DNA of 64,000 nt from Enoplolaimus lenunculus (taxonomy: Eukaryota > Nematoda > Enoplea > Enoplida > Thoracostomopsidae): positions 62,001-126,000 of the forward strand of contig JASANG010003331.1 of the NCBI GenBank assembly GCA_030248215.1, in the 5' to 3' direction. Both the position numbers and the translations under genes were made by a program. The notes under the pieces were generated by a model, which did not search any database, was not told the DNA's origin, and saw nothing but the letters and a program-made list of their open reading frames with translations. Below are positions 10,561-18,800 of this stretch, one piece after another. Every line of letters begins with the position of its first letter. The stretch's first letter is position 1.

Positions 10561-10748
10561 GGACCGGTAGTAAGACGGCGGCCTATGGGAGGGGGCTCAG
10601 CTTCCGCCCTCAGAATAAATTTTGCCCCCTATTACCAACCTAGAAATTTTTTCAACCTTGCTTGTAAGTCATCGAAATCCCTTGTATGCCTTTGCTGAAA
10701 AAGGTTCAGCCTCTCCCCCCTAGCTAAAAGTGGCTGGCTACGGGCTTG
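10561..10748 (-). mobile_element. hAT-like MITE, GGCCCGTAGCC family
   Basis: On the minus strand it reads from AGCCCGTAGCCAGCC through GCATACAAGGGATTTCGATG, ACTTACAAGCAAGG and a pyrimidine-poor right arm. Family hallmarks on the + strand are CAACCTTGCTTGTAAGTCAT and TGGCTGGCTACGGGCTTG. Other copies show 8-bp target duplications (43863, 54113). The left tip here is diverged. Confidence 0.6.
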
Positions 10749-11054
10749 AGTTTTCCTATAGATGCTTATGTCTGATATATGTTACGTTTTGATACACTGA
10801 CGTTGGGCGCCCCGTACGGGTGCTAATAAAAGGGTGTGAACCCTGTGACGGATACAGGAATTTCTGGATTGAAAAAAAAGTTCGCGATCGAGAAGCCAAA
10901 CGCAATTTTAGCGCCAAATCTTAGTTGGAAAGTTTGGTTTTGATCGCTGTTAAGAAATGGGTGTGGCACGGCGCCCACCATATGGATCCGCCAATGGGAG
11001 TTCTCTGCAAAAATTAAGTGATGCCCTCAATGTAGGATAGGTTTAATTATACTG

Positions 11055-11155
11055 CCGGGCCCGCAGCCAGATGCTTGTAAGTCATCGAAAACCCTTGTAT
11101 GCCTCTCTTGAAACAGTTTTAGCCGCCTTTGAAAGGTGAGCTGGCTACGAGCCTG
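11055..11155. mobile_element. Internally deleted GGCCCGTAGCC-family MITE
   Basis: Both tips are present (CGGGCCCGCAGCCAG and GAGCTGGCTACGAGCCTG), but the middle is reduced to TGCTTGTAAGTCATCGAAAA and its neighbour, giving a 101-bp derivative of the usual 165-bp element. Confidence 0.6.
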
Positions 11156-11183
11156 CATGCCGCTCCTTCGACCTACAGGTTTC

Positions 11184-11392
11184 GGCCAATGTAAAGACCA
11201 GGGGCTGAACAGTATTATTAGCATATTTCTATAAGCCTAAGCCTAAGCTTAATCCTCAGCGTAAGAATGTGATTATTCCTAATCCTGAGCCTTAGGCTAA
11301 GCCGATGCCAAGCAAAAAATTCGTCTAAAGTTTAAGCTTACTCTATTCTAGTCGCACAGAAAAACGTTCCGCCCATGATCTTTACATGGGCG
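11184..11392 (-). mobile_element. GGCC/TTAGGC element, subfamily B
   Basis: Begins GGCCAATGTAAAGACCAGGG and ends ATGATCTTTACATGGGCG. It has a perfect 8-bp target duplication, CAGGTTTC (11176-11183 and 11393-11400). The interior has TAAGCCTAAGCCTAAGC-like units separated by GTAAGAATG, then AAAAAATTCGTCTAAAG and CTATTCTAGTCGCACAG. Confidence 0.9.
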
Positions 11393-11441
11393 CAGGTTTC
11401 TGAAATTTGAATATTTAAAAATTTACATACAAAATCTGGCA

Positions 11442-11653
11442 CACTGCAAAAAATGGTGATTTACATTGAGACTCTCTCCAAAATAGGTTTTTCGGGATTA
11501 CACAAACTGAGTCAAATTCGACCCTCCCAGTGTCAAGCGTGCGACTCAGTGAATCGAATTTGACTGTGGCGGAGTCGAATTTTGACTCAATTTGTGCAGT
11601 CCCGAAAAGCCTATTTCGTAGAGAGTCAATTTGACTCACCATTTTTCGCAGTG
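11442..11653. mobile_element. Foldback MITE, about 212 bp
   Basis: CACTGCAAAAAATGGTGATT on the left and CACCATTTTTCGCAGTG on the right, with GACTCTCTCCAAAATAGG / CCTATTTCGTAGAGAGTC arms. The flanks read GGCA and CAAA, so the target duplication is not the usual TA here. Confidence 0.8.
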
Positions 11654-11858
11654 CAAAGTCTACGTCAGTTATTAAATGTGATTTAGAGTCAGTGTAGTTT
11701 CACCTGTGAAAAGGTAACAATTTATCACGCGGTGGGGGTGACAGAACAGGCGTTTAACTTTAAATTTGTTAAAATTCAATGTTATTAATTATACAAACTT
11801 TCTGAATATATAAAACCGTAAGCATTCCATCGCAGTTAACATCCCAGGAGCGTAGTAT

Positions 11859-12032
11859 GGGTGCCGCTATACTTGTCATGCGGTGCCGTCCGTCACAATT
11901 CGTCGTCATTCGTCACTGTACGTCATAATACGGTATCGTACGTCATTAATTTGCGTACGATGATGCATGGTGACGCACAGTGACGTAAGTCGACGCAACG
12001 GCGCCGAACGTCATCAAAAGTATAGCACCACC
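11859..12032. mobile_element. CGTC-rich foldback element
   Basis: Ends GGGTGCCGCTATACTTGTC and TCATCAAAAGTATAGCACC are inverted. The interior is made of CGTC/GACG words (CGTCCGTCAC, CGTCATTCGTCACTG) with a central ACGGTATCGTACGTC palindrome. Same family as 29706, 55445, 55535, 58445 and 62086. Confidence 0.7.
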
Positions 12033-12151
12033 TTAAGACTAAATGCTTTTATCACCGCTGAACAAAGTAACCAATTTTTAATTAGCCAGATGCCGGCAAA
12101 GAAATTTCAGCTAAAATTGCAATCGAGAACCAAAAACCAAGTAGCAAACTC

Positions 12152-12264
12152 GGCCCATGTATAGAACAGAGTCGGAACAGTAGTATAAGCATTAGTCTAA
12201 AGCTTAACCTGACTCTATTATATCCCCTCTGAAAAACGACCCGGCCCTGTTTTATACATTCGCC
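12152..12264 (-). mobile_element. GGCC/TTAGGC family, minimal element without array
   Basis: Only 113 bp. Left end GGCCCATGTATAGAACAG, right end CCTGTTTTATACATTCGCC. It has a perfect 8-bp target duplication, GCAAACTC (12144-12151 and 12265-12272). The interior contains the subterminal blocks (AAGCATTAGTCTAAAGC, CTGACTCTATTATATCC) but no TTAGGC units. Confidence 0.88.
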
Positions 12265-12397
12265 GCAAACTCGAACAATTGTTTCTAAAACCGCCAAGGT
12301 GTGCCTGTGTCTCGTTGATGTTTGCGAGTTACAGATCCTGAAATTTCTGACGAGGGAAGGTGGTGCAAAATACGGTACTAAACAAAGCATGAGACAA

Positions 12398-12617
12398 TCC
12401 CCAAGTTCGCTGTGATTGATCCCCAAGTTAGCTGTGATTGATCCCAAGTTAGTTGTGATTGATCCCCAAGTTAGCTGTGATTGATCCCAAAAGTTAGCTG
12501 TGATTGATCCCCAAGTTAGTTGTGATTGATCCCCAAGTTAGCTGTGATTGATCCCCAAGTTAGCTGTGATTGATCCCCAAGATAGCTGTGATTGATCCCC
12601 AAGTTAGCTGTGATTGA
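12398..12617. repeat. 22-bp minisatellite (TTAGCTGTGATTGATCCCCAAG)
   Basis: About ten head-to-tail units of TTAGCTGTGATTGATCCCC plus AAG, with few variants (TTCGC, TTAGTTG, one AAAA expansion). The low divergence suggests recent expansion or homogenisation. No coding significance. Confidence 0.88.
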
Positions 12618-12628
12618 CTAAAGAAGAT

Positions 12629-12846
12629 GAAGCTAATTGTACTGCTATATTTTTGAACACGGCACAGCCACTGGGAAGATACCTTCGGCAATCCGTCTAT
12701 GGATCCGCCAGTAGAAACGGACTACACCAGAAAGGATTGAAGCTATTTGTACTGCCATATTTTCAACACAGAACGGCCACTTGGAAGATACATTCGGCAA
12801 TCCGTCCATGGATCCGCCAGTATAAACGGACGGCACAGGAAGGATT
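12629..12846. repeat. 110-bp tandem duplication
   Basis: Two units (12629-12738 and 12739-12846) share TGGGAAGATACC/TTGGAAGATACA, TTCGGCAATCCGTC and ATGGATCCGCCAGTA. It directly abuts the 22-bp minisatellite. The reading frames across it reflect the duplication and carry no recognised domain. Confidence 0.75.
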
Positions 12847-13078
12847 ACGATTTATTACCCCCAAATTGGTGTAAAATGTCTCAACAAGTGCACCAACAGC
12901 CACACTTCAAGACGTTGCTTTTACCTTAAACGACAACATAAGCAAATTTGAACTTTATTAATCTTTGAGAGTTTATATTAAAATGCTTTGCAAGCATCTT
13001 GGTCGTCTGCTTGTTTCGTACGTCAAATTTATCATCAACGGCTGAAATGTTGTTGCAAATTTGCCCTCCCCCCTCGGC

Positions 13079-13247
13079 CAAGCCCGTAGCCAACTCGTCT
13101 TGCTAGGTGGGATTAGTAATTTTCAGGAGGGGCATTCAAGGGTTTTTAATGACTTATAAGCAATGTTGAAAATTTTCTAGTGGGAGGCCAAATTTTTTCC
13201 AGAGGCGCATCAGGCCCAACCCTGATCGACCCTTGGCTACGGGCCCG
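13079..13247 (+). mobile_element. hAT-like MITE, GGCCCGTAGCC family
   Basis: CAAGCCCGTAGCCAACTCG on the left and CCTTGGCTACGGGCCCG on the right. The interior has TTTTCAGGAGGGGCATTCAA and TTGAAAATTTTCTAGTGGG. The flanks CCCTCGGC and CATCCGGC agree at 5 of 8, a weak target duplication. Confidence 0.75.
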
Positions 13248-13524
13248 CATCCGGCCGTTGCGAGCGGATCGCTGCGCATCTTAAACATTTGTTTTGGCTA
13301 CTTTAGCTACTACTATACGCGCTGTAAACAGGATTTTTGTTATTTTTCAAATTCATTTTATTTGTTTTTTCAAAAGTATTTTTTTGGTTTTTGAAAACCA
13401 TCAAATGTTAAGAAGAGTCAGTTGAGAACAAAGCTAAAACGAAGGCAAACTAACCGTACCGGGTTGATAATTTTGAGACTTAAACTTTGGTCACTTTAAG
13501 GCTATCGTATAGCTGTAATGTATA
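13248..13524. other. Unannotated AT-rich DNA
   Basis: No gene or repeat recognised in this stretch. Confidence 0.4.
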
Positions 13525-13532
13525 GAGTGACT

Positions 13533-13717
13533 GGCCAATGTAAAGAACAGGGGCGTAACAGTCGTATAAGCATATTCCTAAGCCTGAGCGTAAGAATGAG
13601 CATATTCCTAAGCGTACGCCTAAGCCTAAGCTAAGCAACAAAAATTAGTCTAAAGCTTAAGCTTACTCTATTGCAGTCCCACAGAAAAACGTTCCGACCC
13701 TGATCTTTACATGGGTC
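13533..13717 (-). mobile_element. GGCC/TTAGGC element, subfamily B
   Basis: GGCCAATGTAAAGAACAGGG to TGATCTTTACATGGGTC. The target duplication GAGTGACT / GAGTGACC matches 7 of 8. It carries about two short TAAGCCTAAGC runs separated by GTAAGAATGAGCATATTCC. Confidence 0.88.
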
Positions 13718-14027
13718 GAGTGACCGGTGCCAAAAATTTGAAGAAATAATGTATTTGGTGTTACTTTAGCAACGCGTACAACTCAACCATTTTTGTACTT
13801 TCTAAAAAGCTGAAAATAATTTGATGGAGCCGCCAAAGGGATGGAATACCCATCCCAGGAACGGCCCGGCTACCGGTGCCCTCCTTTAGTAATTATATCG
13901 TTCCTAAGTCCCTAGCCATGGCTTAGGCTAAAAATACCGATTTAGCTACGGTAGTACTTTATGAAGCCTTCGTATGGCTAAGTTTTAACTTTAATTGTGA
14001 GCAAAGTATACATGGAACAAGTTAACG

Positions 14028-14140
14028 TTTACCACCCCCCGAAAATAATCAACCTTGCTTGTATGTCAACGACAATCTTTTATATGCCCCTCCTGAAAAA
14101 ATTTTAGCCCCCCTAGTACGTTGTGCTGGCTATGGGCCTG
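14028..14140 (-). mobile_element. Partial GGCCCGTAGCC-family MITE
   Basis: The CAACCTTGCTTGTATGTCAA core and GTGCTGGCTATGGGCCTG tip are present; the other end is missing. Confidence 0.6.
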
Positions 14141-14271
14141 TTCTAACGGTGTGAATAATACAAAAATCAAGCTGAAATGTTACTGCGAGTATTCACTAAA
14201 AATTATGCACGCCTCTTTATATATAAGAAAACCGATGCTAATATTAATTCATTGGAAATCATCTAAGTTGA

Positions 14272-14571
14272 GTTGAAACAATTTCAAAAATTCACCATTC
14301 GAACTTGGGATTGAATCTCAGTTTTCAAACTGAAATCATCTCAACTTACGTTCAAATTGTACCATTCGTCAAGCTGAACAACCAACAATTCTTAGTATAC
14401 GGACGGGTAGATGATTTCCAGATCGAACAATGGATATTTTTCTATCATAGAATTCCGCCAATTCAGCCGAAAAAAATCTATGCTACGGCGGGCGTAAATC
14501 TGTTCGTAGATTGGCACCCGTTTCTACGAGCCTTCCATCCGGAGTCACGGGTCGGCATGAGCGTATTCTGA
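14272..14571 (+). CDS. Unrecognised open stretch of about 99 codons
   Basis: Open after an in-frame stop at 14269-14271 and closed by TGA at 14569-14571. The only ATG lies six codons before the stop, so an intact gene would need an upstream exon. The translation has non-repetitive, protein-like composition (for example FLVYGRVDDFQIEQWIFFYH and VNLFVDWHPFLRAFHPE). No family recognised. It stands out because nearby reading frames are repeat shadows. It could be an exon, a decayed gene or chance. Confidence 0.25.
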   Translation, partial: VETISKIHHSNLGLNLSFQTEIISTYVQIVPFVKLNNQQFLVYGRVDDFQIEQWIFFYHRIPPIQPKKIYATAGVNLFVDWHPFLRAFHPESRVGMSVF

Positions 14572-14820
14572 TCGCTTCGGCGTATTTTAATACTGGAAAA
14601 CGGTAGGTATCGGGCTTAAAACAACCGCGATCCCACTGGATTCAGTCTTTTGGATCAAAAGGAAAAGAAAAAAGATAACAAAATTTTGAAATTGCAAATT
14701 TTGAAAGAAAAATACAATTTTTATATCGGATGGTACGCGCGGCGCTTGGTGTGATCAAATAAAATTTTCAAATTTAAAAATATTTATTTACAAAATATAT
14801 ACATATATATCTATATATAC

Positions 14821-14996
14821 ACGGACGTCGCCGAAGAGGGGCATTGGGGGGGTCAGTGCCCCCTCAAGTTTGGCTTGTCACCCTCCAAATTGACTCGATC
14901 TAAAAGTAAACAACCTTGAGTTGCAATTGTAGGGGCGCCTCAAAATTATTCTGTGCCCCCCTGAAACGTAATTTTCTGCGGATGCCCTTGTATATA
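14821..14996. mobile_element. GGGCGTCCGC-type MITE
   Basis: Outer words CGGACGTCGCCGAAGAGGGG and ATTTTCTGCGGATGCCC are imperfectly inverted. The interior TCGATCTAAAAGTAAACAAC and AATTATTCTGTGCCCCCC recurs at 19364, 31193 and 56066, defining a family of about 175 bp. Confidence 0.6.
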
Positions 14997-14998
14997 TA

Positions 14999-15206
14999 CA
15001 GAGGCTGATCTAAAAAATTTCTGACGGGGGGTGGTGAGCTGGCGAATAATATGAAACTCAAAAATTGTACGGTAGGGACCTTATCATTTTTTGACCAAAA
15101 AATTTTCGTAGGGGGAAACTTTGTAATGTTATTAAAGCTTATCATTGTATGACAAAAAATTATGACGGGGGGCGTACGCCTACCCACTTGATCCGCTAGT
15201 GCATAT
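14999..15206. mobile_element. hAT-like MITE, GGCGGATCC family
   Basis: CAGAGGCTGATCTAAAAAAT on the left and CACTTGATCCGCTAGTG on the right. The interior has AAAAATTGTACGGTAGGGAC followed by CTTATCATTTTTTGAC and a second half-copy. Family members include 22084, 41136 and 51172, the last with a perfect 8-bp target duplication. Confidence 0.7.
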
Positions 15207-15626
15207 CTAAACGTATACATACATCGTTTGTTAAAATGCTAATAAAATTGACTATTAAATTTTCTCAGATACAACGGATGGGGGTGGAAATTTTAATAGC
15301 TTGTTTGCTTGTTAGCTCCAAGCAATACGAACTTGGCGTTTTGTGGTTTATTTCAAAATTATATAACGGTTTTTTGAACCAGCTTTACCTAAGATCAATA
15401 TTTGGATTATGACCAAGAGCTAATTTGAACCCGACACTCGCTGCTAATCATATGCTTCATGTTTTAGGGCAGGGTTTAGCGGCCCCGATACCCCCAAATC
15501 TTAACAGCCAACTCACAACCAATTGTCGGCTCATAAATTTTCCAAATATGGAATTTTTGTACTAAAAGTTTTAAATTTATTTTAAATTCTAAAATTAAGT
15601 TTGTGGTTTTGTTCGCTAACGTACGC

Positions 15627-15688
15627 GAACGCTTAGGTTTTACGAATATGCTTATACTACTGTTACAGCACTGTTCTATGCATTTGGC
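15627..15688 (+). mobile_element. GGCC/TTAGGC fragment, subfamily A right end
   Basis: CGCTTAGGTTTTACGAATAT, GCTTATACTACTGTTAC and CTGTTCTATGCATTTGGC are the right terminus of subfamily A. It is immediately followed by the TTAA-flanked element at 15695. Confidence 0.6.
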
Positions 15689-15694
15689 TTTAAC

Positions 15695-15937
15695 CCCTTC
15701 TCACATTCAGCGCAAAGTATATACGGTAAATATTATATATCGCACCGTGTTTAACAATTACAACACGTATACGTAGTACTAAATCATCACAAGACATGAG
15801 AGCCCCCTCGGGCTCGAGCGTCAAGCTCCTATAGCTGAGTGGTGATGGTATACGCCTCCCACTCCAGTCACTGGAGTTCGAATCCTAGCATAAAAGTATG
15901 TCTCAGGGGAAATGGAAAATATTCATGTGAGAAAGGG
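15695..15937 (+). mobile_element. TTAA-flanked piggyBac-like MITE with tRNA-like segment
   Basis: TTAA at 15691-15694 and 15938-15941 flank inverted ends CCCCTTCTCACAT and ATGTGAGAAAGGG. The TTAA target and CCC-starting tips are characteristic of piggyBac-type elements (established knowledge); no transposase is present. The interior carries the tRNA-like stretch at 15827-15893. A second, inverted copy lies at 16660. Confidence 0.82.
15827..15893 (+). ncRNA. tRNA-like segment with A and B boxes
   Basis: TAGCTGAGTGG fits a pol III A box and GAGTTCGAATCC fits a B box at tRNA-like spacing, with CGCCTCCCAC between them, as in a tRNA anticodon-arm region. The TTCGAAT loop is closed by only about three clean pairs and the acceptor pairing is poor. 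It is probably a tRNA-derived, SINE-like pol III head carried by the MITE and not a working tRNA gene. Confidence 0.5.
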
Positions 15938-16353
15938 TTAACATCATGTATCTGTGAGAGTCATTTCACAATTATGCAGTGGTTTGCGCGCTGGGTTTGG
16001 AACGAGACGCTCAAACCATTGGCACACTATTGTGTAACATAAGGGCATTAGATATCCGGTACTGCAATAAACGCGGATATGTTTACGATACGCAACGAAA
16101 TATGCTACCGTTCTGATGCCGGATTAATAATTTTCCGGTGTGGAAGAACATATACTTTTTGTGTTTCAAAATTTTACAATTTAAAAAAACGGGAATAAGT
16201 AGTGAATTTTTCAATATTTTAAAATTGCTAAACCGCAAACTTTTTCAACTTTCTTGTCACCTCGTCATATTTAAAACGAATTTGGCTAGAAAACACATTG
16301 TAAGCTAGCTTCAGATGAACTATTTGTATCGCAAAATTGAGCAAAATTTTCAC

Positions 16354-16531
16354 GGTCAATGTTACTTTTAGGGCCGCAACAGCAGATTAAGCGTATTCCT
16401 AAGCCTAAGCCTAAACGTTGCAAAAGCCTAAACCAAAGCCTAAGCTTAAACAAAAAATGTAGTCTAGAATGTAAGCCTACTCTTGGACAGACCCACCAGA
16501 AACCGGGACGGTCCTAAAAGTAACATGGGCC
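16354..16531 (-). mobile_element. GGCC/TTAGGC element, subfamily C
   Basis: GGTCAATGTTACTTTTAGGG to CCTAAAAGTAACATGGGCC. Target duplication ATTTTCAC / ATTTTCAT (7 of 8). The interior has TAAGCCTAAGCCTAAACGTT and the subterminal AATGTAGTCTAGAATGTAAG, CCACCAGAAACCGGGACG. Confidence 0.88.
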
Positions 16532-16659
16532 ATTTTCATCGTGGCAGGACCGGTGGAGGACATTCCCACCCCCGGATAATTTGCAATTGGCATTTTTTTG
16601 GTTATTTATCAGCCGGTGCTTTTCCAATACCCGATCCGTTTCGAATATTTTTCTATTAA

Positions 16660-16922
16660 CTCTTTCTCACATGAATATTTTCTATTTCCCCTGAGACCTA
16701 CATTTATGCTAGGATTCGAACTCCGGTGACTAGAGTGGGAGGCGTATACCATCACCACTCAGCTATACGAGCTTGACGCTCGAGCCTGAGGGGGCTCCCA
16801 TGTCATGGGGTGATTTAGTACTATGTATACGTGTTGCAATTGTTAAACACGGTGCGATATATATTATTTAACGTATATACACTACGCTAAGTTGCCTACA
16901 GGCAACTCAATGTGAGAAGGGG
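16660..16922 (-). mobile_element. TTAA-flanked piggyBac-like MITE, inverted copy
   Basis: TTAA at 16656-16659 and 16923-16926. The ends are CTCTTTCTCACATG and TGTGAGAAGGGG. It is the reverse orientation of 15695-15937, with the tRNA-like head at about 16725-16782 on the minus strand. The two copies differ by substitutions and a short insertion (GTTGCCTACAGGCAACT). Confidence 0.82.
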
Positions 16923-16926
16923 TTAA

Positions 16927-17386
16927 TTTGAACGACTCAAAACCTCGTTCATTCATTATTCTGTACCAAGTTTTGAATTTTGGAAAAATTAATTTTTTTC
17001 GCCAGGTCAAACAGCTCCAGTTTGAGACCAAGAAATAGGGTATCAAAAATTTTGAAAATGTATTTTTTCATTTTATAATATTTGTTGTTTTAAGTGAACA
17101 GTGTTAATTTTTTGCGACCAGGCCATTAATTTACATATTTGGGCATGTAATGATCATGAGACGTCATGAGAAGCTCAAATACGCATAAATATTCAGAATC
17201 GAATGATCACAACTCTGCTGGATGGGCGGTACAGATAAGCAGTGGAATGTTTTTGATTACAATCTCGACTCGTCACACGCATATCATGTCCACCTTTGGG
17301 TCCATGACCATTGTCTAATCTATCTAAACAGAGATGTATAAAAATTGTTACATGGTGTACACAAGTTTAATGTCAAAAAATGTATG
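16927..17386. other. Unannotated DNA
   Basis: No gene or known repeat seen. AT-rich and apparently unique within the window. Confidence 0.35.
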
Positions 17387-17394
17387 TCAGTGTT

Positions 17395-17698
17395 GGCCCG
17401 TGTATAGAACAGGGCCGGATCGTTTTCCGAAGGGGCTATAATAGAGTCTGTTTAAGCTTTAGACTATTTTTTCTTATGCTTAGACTAGGCTTAGACTTTT
17501 AGGCTTAGGAATAAGGCTCATACATACGCTTAGGCTTAGGCTTAGGCTTAGGCTTAGGCTTAGGTTTAGGCTTAGGCTTAGGCTTAGGCTTAGGCTTAGG
17601 CTTAGGCTTAGGCTTAGGCTTAGGCTTAGGCTTAGGCTTAGGCTTAGGCTTAGGAATATGCTTATACTACTGTTAAGGCCCTGTTCCATACATGGGCC
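17395..17698 (+). mobile_element. GGCC/TTAGGC element, subfamily A, long array
   Basis: GGCCCGTGTATAGAACAGGG to CCTGTTCCATACATGGGCC. Target duplication TCAGTGTT / TCAGCGTT (7 of 8). It holds the cleanest TTAGGC array in the window (see 17526). The Leu/Ser-rich reading frame on the minus strand is the array read as codons. Confidence 0.88.
17526..17654 (+). repeat. (TTAGGC)n, about 21 units
   Basis: A near-perfect head-to-tail TTAGGC array with one TTTAGG variant. TTAGGC is the canonical nematode telomere repeat (established). Here it is interstitial, inside a transposon with its own target duplication. Confidence 0.9.
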
Positions 17699-17948
17699 TC
17701 AGCGTTAATAACACACCAAAACCTGACCAAAAATTGATACGCCTAAATGATGTCAAATAGGTCAAAATAGGCTCTTCTTTGCCTGAACCAGCTCATTCAA
17801 ACACTCGAAAAGCACTTAACAATGATTGACCTCGTTTGTAGTCGCTAGTACATCTTATGTAAGCTAACACAGACTCAATACTGATTTTGAGTCGAGGACA
17901 ATTGAATTATGCGTTCAAATGTTGTTTGTTTCACTTTTCCGTACTACG

Positions 17949-18135
17949 CAACGGCGGATCCAGAAATTTCTGACGGAATTGACGGACTGGTAAATGCTTA
18001 TGAAACGGCAATTTTTACTGTATGCTATGTATGTGCCAAGTTTCTAACAGGGAAACATTACTAACCTTTTATCAAAATCAATTTTCTGATGGGGGGGCGT
18101 ACGCACGCAACCCCCTTCCTCATCTGGTACCACTT
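17949..18135. mobile_element. GGCGGATCC-family MITE, diverged
   Basis: Left end ACGGCGGATCCAGAAATTTC and a middle of GAAACGGCAATTTTTACTG plus TATGTGCCAAGTTTC, which match 22327 and 51172. The right end (about CATCTGGTACCAC) is eroded. Confidence 0.55.
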
Positions 18136-18275
18136 GTGGTACTAAGTGTTTACTGGGCTCAGATGTGTGGTCAAGGGCACCGACCAGTGTTATTGAGCTG
18201 GTCGTTTCAAGCTTTTACCGGCTTCATGTAAATGAATGGGGCCATGGGTCACTCAGCCGTTTCCTTAGTAAAATG

Positions 18276-18693
18276 GGCCAATGTAAAGAACAGGGGCGGA
18301 ACAGTATTATAAGCATATTCCTAAGCCTAAGCCTAAGCCTAAGACTAAGCCTAAGCGCAGGAATGAGTTTATTCCTAAGCCTAAGCCTAAGCCTAAGACT
18401 AAGCGCAAGAATGAGTTTATTCCTAAGCCTAAGCCTAAGCCTAAGACTAAGCCTAAGCGCAAGAATGAGTTTATTCCTAAGCCTAAGCCTAAGCCTAAGA
18501 CTAAGCCTAAGCGCAAGAATGAGTTTATTCCTAAGCCTAAGTCTAAGCCTAAGACTAAGCCTAAGCGCACGAATGAGTTTATTCCTAAACCTAAGCCTAA
18601 ACCTGAGACAAGCGAAAAAGTTAGTCCAAAGCTTAAGCTTACTGTATTGCAGTCCCACAGAAAAACATTCCGCCCCTGATTTTTACATGGGCC
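18276..18693 (-). mobile_element. GGCC/TTAGGC element, subfamily B, amplified array
   Basis: GGCCAATGTAAAGAACAGGG to TGATTTTTACATGGGCC. The interior is five blocks, each CCTAAG repeats ending in AAGCGCAAGAATGAGTTTAT. The GAATGAG word recurs at 18361, 18409, 18463, 18517 and 18571, giving periods of 48 or 54 bp, both multiples of six. The flanks do not give a convincing 8-bp duplication. Long reading frames on both strands are array shadows. Confidence 0.8.
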
Positions 18694-18703
18694 GTGAGAA
18701 ATG

Positions 18704-18800
18704 CAAGGGCGGATCCAGAGGAGGGCGGTGGGCGTTGTCCCCTATCGGAAAATTTTCTGATAAAATGGCAAGGACCCTTCCTGTTTTACAAAATTTTGCT
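18704..18800. mobile_element. GGCGGATCC-family MITE fragment
   Basis: CAAGGGCGGATCCAGAGG, then GGAAAATTTTCTGATAAAAT and GGCAAGGACCC. Only the left part is recognisable. Confidence 0.45.

Noticed and set aside
15827-15893. A functional tRNA gene
   Set aside because: A and B boxes are present but the acceptor and T stems pair poorly, and the same sequence occurs in other MITE copies.
17526-17654. A true telomere or chromosome end
   Set aside because: The array is interstitial, about 130 bp long, and lies within an element bounded by its own target duplication.
17480-17689. Ser/Leu-rich reading frame on the minus strand
   Set aside because: It is the TTAGGC array read in codons; the 6-bp period keeps every frame open.
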